Assembly (NCBI GenBank): GCA_016748015.1
Contig: JAAOMT010000523.1
Coordinates: 1,258,176-1,293,349 of the forward strand
From: Geosiphon pyriformis
Lineage: Eukaryota > Glomeromycota > Glomeromycetes > Archaeosporales > Geosiphonaceae
Length of the DNA stretch: 35,174 nt
Direction: 5' to 3'
Part shown: positions 30,627 to 35,174 of the stretch, piece after piece
How the letters are laid out: every line of letters begins with the position of its first letter
Numbering within the stretch: position 1 is the first letter of the stretch
Made by a program: the position numbers and the translations under genes
Notes under the pieces: model-generated
The model's input: the letters and a program-made list of their open reading frames with translations, nothing else
What the model was told of the DNA's origin: nothing
The model's database searches: none

Positions 30627-31382
30627 TGTTACTAGAGGTTTTTGGTCTTTTTTTTTAAATGTTGTTAATGTCTGTTTGTTGTAAATTCACATTTTCTAGA
30701 AGTAATTAAACCTCTAATAACTGAATTTATTTTCAAATTATTTCTATAATTTGAATTGCTGGACTTATAAGTAAAATGGCCAATTCTATGCCAGTTATTT
30801 TATGTAGTTACATTGTAGTAAATGTCAACTTTTTTCCAAGAATTGCTTGTTTAAAAACTTACTAAAATGTGTAGTTACTTTGCTGTAAAAGTCAACTCTT
30901 CTACAGGAATCTCATCTGTAGGCTACTCTAATGATTATAATAGGAAAAGAAAAAAAATATAAAAGAAGTAGAGTTTTGTCAAGTGAAATGTTTTTTATTT
31001 AAGCCTAGAATCACTAACAGATTACTGAAATTGGTAGCTAATTAATTTCAAAATGTTAATTGTGTTAAGAGAATTTCAAGTGTAATAATTTGGTTTTCAA
31101 ATATTTAATTTTTATTTGAGATGTATAAAAAATGATTTGTTCTAATTAAGATATTTAAAGTAAAATATTATGTTAAGATGTGAAAAGATATATTTTCTTA
31201 AAGAGAAAAGCTCTTCTTATATACAACTTGTTGTAGTACTAGTTTTTGAACTTGCACTTTTCTCCTTTTTATAATTTTGGTGAACTAAAAGTACATTTCA
31301 GTAAACTACAAGTTATTTCTCTAAACTATTGATTATTTCGGCAAATTTTCATTACTTTTGGTGAATTTTGACTATGTTAAGT
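30627..31382 (-). repeat. 3' LTR of element B
   Basis: The end CCTCTAGTAACA (minus strand) equals the A and G ends. The other end is placed by alignment with the A start and is approximate. TATA-like sequence TATATAAG (31216-31223). It is more diverged from A and G than these are from each other. The 171 bases between it and the 3' ORF are AT-rich without a gene. Confidence 0.8.
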
Positions 31383-31553
31383 AATTCAAAGTATTGTGTA
31401 ATTTGATCATCTTAATTTCTATAGTACAAATTGGATTATTAATTAAATAATAATATTTGATAATTAATTAAATAATAAGTGATGATTGAAATAATAATAA
31501 TATATACTAATTAATAATAGAAATTATAAGAGTAATTTTATGCTAATTAATAG

Positions 31554-32258
31554 CTAAAATTCTACTGGTAACATAATTTCCTCCTCAAAACTGAGCTCTG
31601 TTAAAGTTCAAACATTATCTGTAATATTGAGATAGTGGTTTAAAATAATTAAAGTAATCTAATCTGAAAATTGTTGAAATTTCAGTTCTATGAGCTTTCC
31701 AATATACTGAATTTTTATTAAATAAAGTATTGAATTTTATAGGACATTTTTGCAAGTATTAAACAAATCATAGAGTTTAAAAGCTGCTCTAAATTTGTAA
31801 CAAGTATTTGTTAGTCTAACTGTTGTTTTGAACTTATTGTGAATTTGTTTTTGTATAGCTTTAGAAGTAAGATTTGTTGTTTTAAGTTCCAGTTTTCGTT
31901 CATAAAGTGTTTTTTCAATATAAAAATATCTATAAATAAGGGTATGTTTATTGTTTTGTTTATTGATAAATAGTAGAAGTTTTTGTTAAATTGTGGCATT
32001 TGGTAAAATATCAATAAGAGCAAATAAGAAATTTTTTAAAGCTTGTTTTAAAAGTTCTGGTAATTAATTTCTAGTATAACTTCTTGTGTTTTTTCTATAA
32101 GGGTGATAATTCTGAGAATTGTTTACTATTGGAGCTGTGGTTTCTTTCTGAATGTAATTAATTTGATTTCCATTAATTGTTATGAATAAGTCAGGAAGTA
32201 TTTTTAAAGCTAGCATTAATTTTTGAAATATTTGTTAGATATTTCGGAAAATAATCAT
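31554..32258 (-). pseudogene. Element B post-integrase ORF (broken copy of the A ORF)
   Basis: An ATG at 32256-32258 and a TAG at 31554-31556 match the A ORF in both ends; the length differs by one codon. Readable segments include IYRYFYIEKTLYERKLEL, KAIQKQIHNKFKT, KLYDLFNTCKNVL and IQYIGKLIELKFQQFSD. Stops interrupt it. A 70-codon frame at 31811-32023 on this strand is in another reading frame and is not the gene. Confidence 0.8.
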
Positions 32259-33341
32259 GATAAAAGTAACTAACTAATAAAAAAAATAAAAAAAATTATT
32301 TTTGGGTATGGAGTTTTTACTTGTTTTTGGGTTTGGGTGTTTTTTGTAATTATTTACTATTTTTGTTTTTTGTTTTTGTGTATTATTAAAAAGATTATTG
32401 TAAAAATGTTAAATTAAGTATTCAAGTTTGGTTATTGTTCTATTATAACTATTGGTTCTAAATTTTGTGAAATATCTTCAGGATTAATTAAAGGAGAATG
32501 TATACCAATTTGTGGAATTAATAGTTCAGAATTGTTTCTGAAATGATAGTGTTTTAATCAATCTCCATGTGCAACTTTTGCTAGTACTTTGTTATCAAGT
32601 CTTAACTTGTATGATCTATTGCCTAAAATTTCGTTAATATAAAATGGTTTATTCTATTTATGTTCAAATTTTTTATTCCATTGTTTTTCAGTCTTAGTTC
32701 TGTACAAAATAACTTTATTTTTAACTTTAAATTTGTTAATAACTGGTGGCAATTTGTTGTCATGTCTTTCTTTTTGTTGAGCTTGAGAGTGTTCAATATG
32801 GATGGCTGCTATTTGTTTTTTTTTTTCAAGATACTAAAAAGAGTGTAAACTCTCTTTTAAAGTGTCTCTTAAAAGTTTTCTTTATTGATTGGTTGTACTG
32901 GATATGTTTCTATTGTGAAATTAATTGGTAATGTTGCTGTCTTTCCATAAATCAAATCAAATGATGTGTGTTTCATAGTATCTTGTTTTAATGTTTTTTA
33001 TGTTAATAATACTGATAAAATAAAGATATCTTATTCTTGCTCAAAATCAGTTGAAACTTTAACTAAAGATTCATACAATTTTCTATTGAAACATTCTATA
33101 AGTTTATTTGTTTGAAAATAATAAGCTGATAATAGAAATCTTTTGACATTAAATCATTTACAAATTTTTTGTATCAAGTTGTTCACAAAATATGTTTCTT
33201 AATCAGATAAAAGTTCAATTGGACATTCATGTTTACAAATAATGTTTTCATGGATAAAATTTGCTACTAATTTTGCATCTGTTTTTTGGATGGCTCTAGC
33301 TTCAGACCATTTGGTAAGATAATCTATTATAACTGTAATAT

Positions 33342-34080
33342 TGTTATAGTTGAAACTTATACTTTTTATTCATTATTATATGTATTAGCTACTAATGTTA
33401 TATAAATTAGCCACTCTATTTTTAGAAAGTAATCATTAACCTGATCAATAACCTGATCATTGACCTGATCATTGACTTAATCAATGACCTAATTATTGAA
33501 CTGATCATTAACTTGATTATTGACTTAGTTATTAACTTGATTATTGACCACTTTTGATAACTATATAAGCAATAAATCTCTTAACTGTAGAAAAACATGT
33601 AGAAATCAAGGAAATAAAATAAATAAAATAACAACTTTTATCTTAATCTTTCTCTTATTACTAATTTCTTTTTTCCTATCTTTAAGTATCCAAACATCTT
33701 GGAATAAAAGATCATTTATTGGTTATTCTTTACCTTTTTCCTGAAATATGTAATTGCAGCATTTAAAGATTATTGAATAAAATGTGACTGAAGAGTACAT
33801 CTAATACTTAATATTGAATTCTAAGAGTGTTGACATAAGGCATAGAATTATACTAGATGTGATCATTTGTTAACAGTATAAACTATTTCTCTATCTTCAG
33901 ATTTTCTGGTTATCTTTTGAAAAGTATAGCGACTAAGATATTTTATAAGACTGATCTTGCACATTGAATCCATACTTATTCAATTTGCTCTTTGAAGTTG
34001 AATTCTCTTTGATTTCTTTCATCACCCTACAATTCTGTTCTCCTTTGCTATTCATTAGCTTGTTACTCCAATCTGTAATA
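33342..34080 (+). mobile_element. Solo LTR of a further family, inserted in element B
   Basis: The 739-base insert interrupts the B integrase at a site where A is continuous. Its ends are TGTTATAG and CTGTAATA, like the other LTRs here. The flanks are ATAT on both sides (33338-33341 and 34081-34084), a 4-base duplication like that of E. Inside, a repeat array is followed by a TATA box (TATATAAG, 33562-33569), the usual U3-TATA order, giving plus orientation. I find no coding domain; a hydrophobic 66-codon frame (33544-33744) is probably chance. A non-autonomous DNA transposon is the alternative. Confidence 0.75.
33427..33548 (+). repeat. CTGATCATTGAC-type tandem array in the solo LTR
   Basis: About ten 11-13-base units (CTGATCAATAAC, CTGATCATTGAC, TTAATCAATGAC, TTGATTATTGAC) each centred on the palindrome TGATCA or a variant. 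The array ends just upstream of the TATA box. Confidence 0.85.
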
Positions 34081-34469
34081 ATATAATGATTTTTTTTGGT
34101 TGTGATAAGTAATGGTCTGACTAAATTAATTCCAACTCTGTCAAAAAGTTGTCCAACTTTGATTAGATTTAAAAGTTCTGTGAAATGAATTCCTTCTCTT
34201 TTTTGACAACTATTACAAGATTCTACATATTGTTGAATGTTTTTTTGCATATGTGACCAAAAATAATCAAGAATTCTTTGGATTGTTTTATCTCTTCTCA
34301 AGTGTGCTGAAAATGGATCTGTGTACATGTTGTATATAATTGTTTCTTTTTTATTCTCTTGTACTAATCTGAATAGTTGGTTTGGATTTCTACAATTTTT
34401 ATAATAGATTTTGTTGTGGTGTATGAAATATTGTTTTGATTAATGTTATAATCGATGTTTTTTACTTGG

Positions 34470-35174
34470 TGTTACCAGAGGTTTTTGGTCTCTTTTCTTA
34501 AATATTGGTAATGTTAATTTGCTGTGAATTCACGTTTTCAGGAAGTAGTTGAACCTCCAATAATTGAATTTATCTTCAAATTATCTCCTATAATTTGAAC
34601 TGCTGGGCTTATAAGTGGAATGGCCAATTCCTTGCCAGTTACTTTATGTAGTTACATTGTAGTAAACGTCAACTCTTTCCCAGGAATTGCTCATCTGGAA
34701 GCTCACTAAAAATGTGTAGTTACTTTGCTGTAAAAGTCAACTCTTCTACAGAAATCTTGTCTGTAGGCTACCCTAATGATTGTAATAAGAAAAAAAAAGG
34801 AAAATAAAAGAAATATAAAAGAAATAGAATTTTGTCAAGAGAAACGTTTTCTATCCAGGCCTGGAGTCACTAACAGTTTACTGAAATTGGTAGCTAATCA
34901 ATTTCGAAATGTTAGTTGGATTTTGGGGATTTTCCAAGTACAATAATTAAAGAATTTGGTTTTTTCGAATTATTTGATATTTATTTCTTTTTGTGTGTAT
35001 AGGAACGGTTTTAAGAGATAAATCTAAAGTAAGATACATTTTCCAGAAGAAAAAAGCTCTTCTTTTATACAACTTGTTGTAGTACTAGTTTATGAACTTG
35101 CACTTTTTTCTCTTTGCCCAAATTCCGGCAAACTAAAGATACATTTTGATGAACTACAAGTTATTTCGCTGAAC
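34470..35174 (-). repeat. LTR of element G (A family), running off the right edge
   Basis: Minus-strand end ..CTGGTAACA at 34470, right against B integrase coding sequence. It is very similar to the A LTR in inverted orientation, with TATA at 35062-35069 and the visible part ending within U3. Whether it is a solo LTR or the 3' end of a full element cannot be told from here. Confidence 0.88.

Larger units (their letters stand above)
30627..34469 (-). mobile_element. Element B: A-family Gypsy element, 3' part (integrase, 3' ORF, LTR)
   Basis: On the minus strand it holds integrase, the post-integrase ORF and the 3' LTR in the same order and spacing as A. It inserted into the gag of H at 30626. 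Its integrase is interrupted by a solo LTR (33342-34080) and cut at 34470 by the G LTR. It is more decayed than A. Confidence 0.88.
32414..34469 (-). pseudogene. int: Element B integrase (broken, interrupted by a solo LTR)
   Basis: The zinc-finger region (MYTDPFSAHLRRDKTIQRI, CNSCQKREG) and start of the core (RVGINLVRPLLITT; the first catalytic Asp reads Asn) lie at 34085-34469. The core resumes at 33341 (DYLTKWSEARAIQ-like) and continues through ..LLSD.ETYFVN-like and LIECFNR-like sequence to the GPY/F-like part, ending at the TAA 32414-32416. The tail of a 131-codon frame here (33933-34328) runs into the solo LTR and is not native. The 155 bases between this stop and the 3' ORF correspond to the same gap in A. 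Confidence 0.82.

Noticed and set aside
33427-33548. CRISPR-like array
   Set aside because: Units are contiguous, 11-13 bases, drifting, with no unique spacers, in a eukaryotic retroelement setting. The same goes for the other U3 arrays.
33544-33744. 66-codon frame with a strongly hydrophobic stretch, possible small membrane protein
   Set aside because: Lies downstream of the TATA box within the solo LTR, has no relative in the window, and sits in T-rich DNA where such frames arise by chance.
33342-34080. MITE or other small DNA transposon
   Set aside because: End similarity is only the short TGTTA/TAAYA seen in all LTRs here, and the array-TATA layout and 4-base duplication match an LTR. 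Kept only as an alternative.

Overview
The window looks like repeat-rich nuclear DNA of a fungus. It is AT-rich, and every recognisable gene belongs to a Ty3/Gypsy-type LTR retrotransposon. The gag, Cys-rich, dUTPase and RT protein style resembles what I remember of arbuscular mycorrhizal fungi (Glomeromycotina, Rhizophagus/Gigaspora-like). That assignment is from recollection, not a search. I see no host gene, tRNA, rRNA or CRISPR array.

The whole 35 kb resolves into a nest of retroelements inserted into each other. Host element H (+) shows only a gag piece (29908-30626). It was hit on its left by J (-), which survives as 26695-29907 (5' LTR, gag, start of protease) and 12629-16683 (rest of protease, Cys-rich module, dUTPase, RT, RNase H). 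J was split by E (+, 16684-26694), a structurally complete 10.0-kb element with two LTRs, PBS, PPT and a GTGT target-site duplication. J was also cut by D (-, 9230-12628: 5' LTR, gag, start of protease). D is interrupted by C (-, 5000-9229: 5' LTR, gag, protease, Cys-rich module). C is interrupted by A (+, 1-4999: pol, a separate 3' ORF, 3' LTR), which runs off the left edge. On the right, H is hit by B (-, 30627-34469: 3' LTR, 3' ORF, integrase). B carries a solo LTR of another family (33342-34080, ATAT duplication) and is cut by G (-, LTR from 34470 to the right edge).

The element type is unusual. Reading E together with J and C, the order is LTR, PBS, gag (N-terminal domain, Q/P-rich linker, capsid-like core, CCHC knuckle, IYQP-rich tail), protease, an eight-cysteine module of fixed spacing, dUTPase, a beta-rich linker, RT, RNase H, integrase with a GPY/F-like end, a separate ORF of about 210-235 codons, PPT and LTR. 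The Cys module, dUTPase and post-integrase ORF are the parts a standard Gypsy element lacks. The gag frame has no ATG in its expected start region; a GTG sits at the homologous place in four copies.

All the elements look inactive. Nonsense changes are mostly CAA/CGA to TAA/TGA and TGG to TAG/TGA. Many catalytic Asp codons read Asn. This is a C:G to T:A decay pattern seen on both strands, as expected from RIP-like mutation or methyl-cytosine deamination. The longest undamaged reading frames are the 3' ORF of A and the dUTPase of J.
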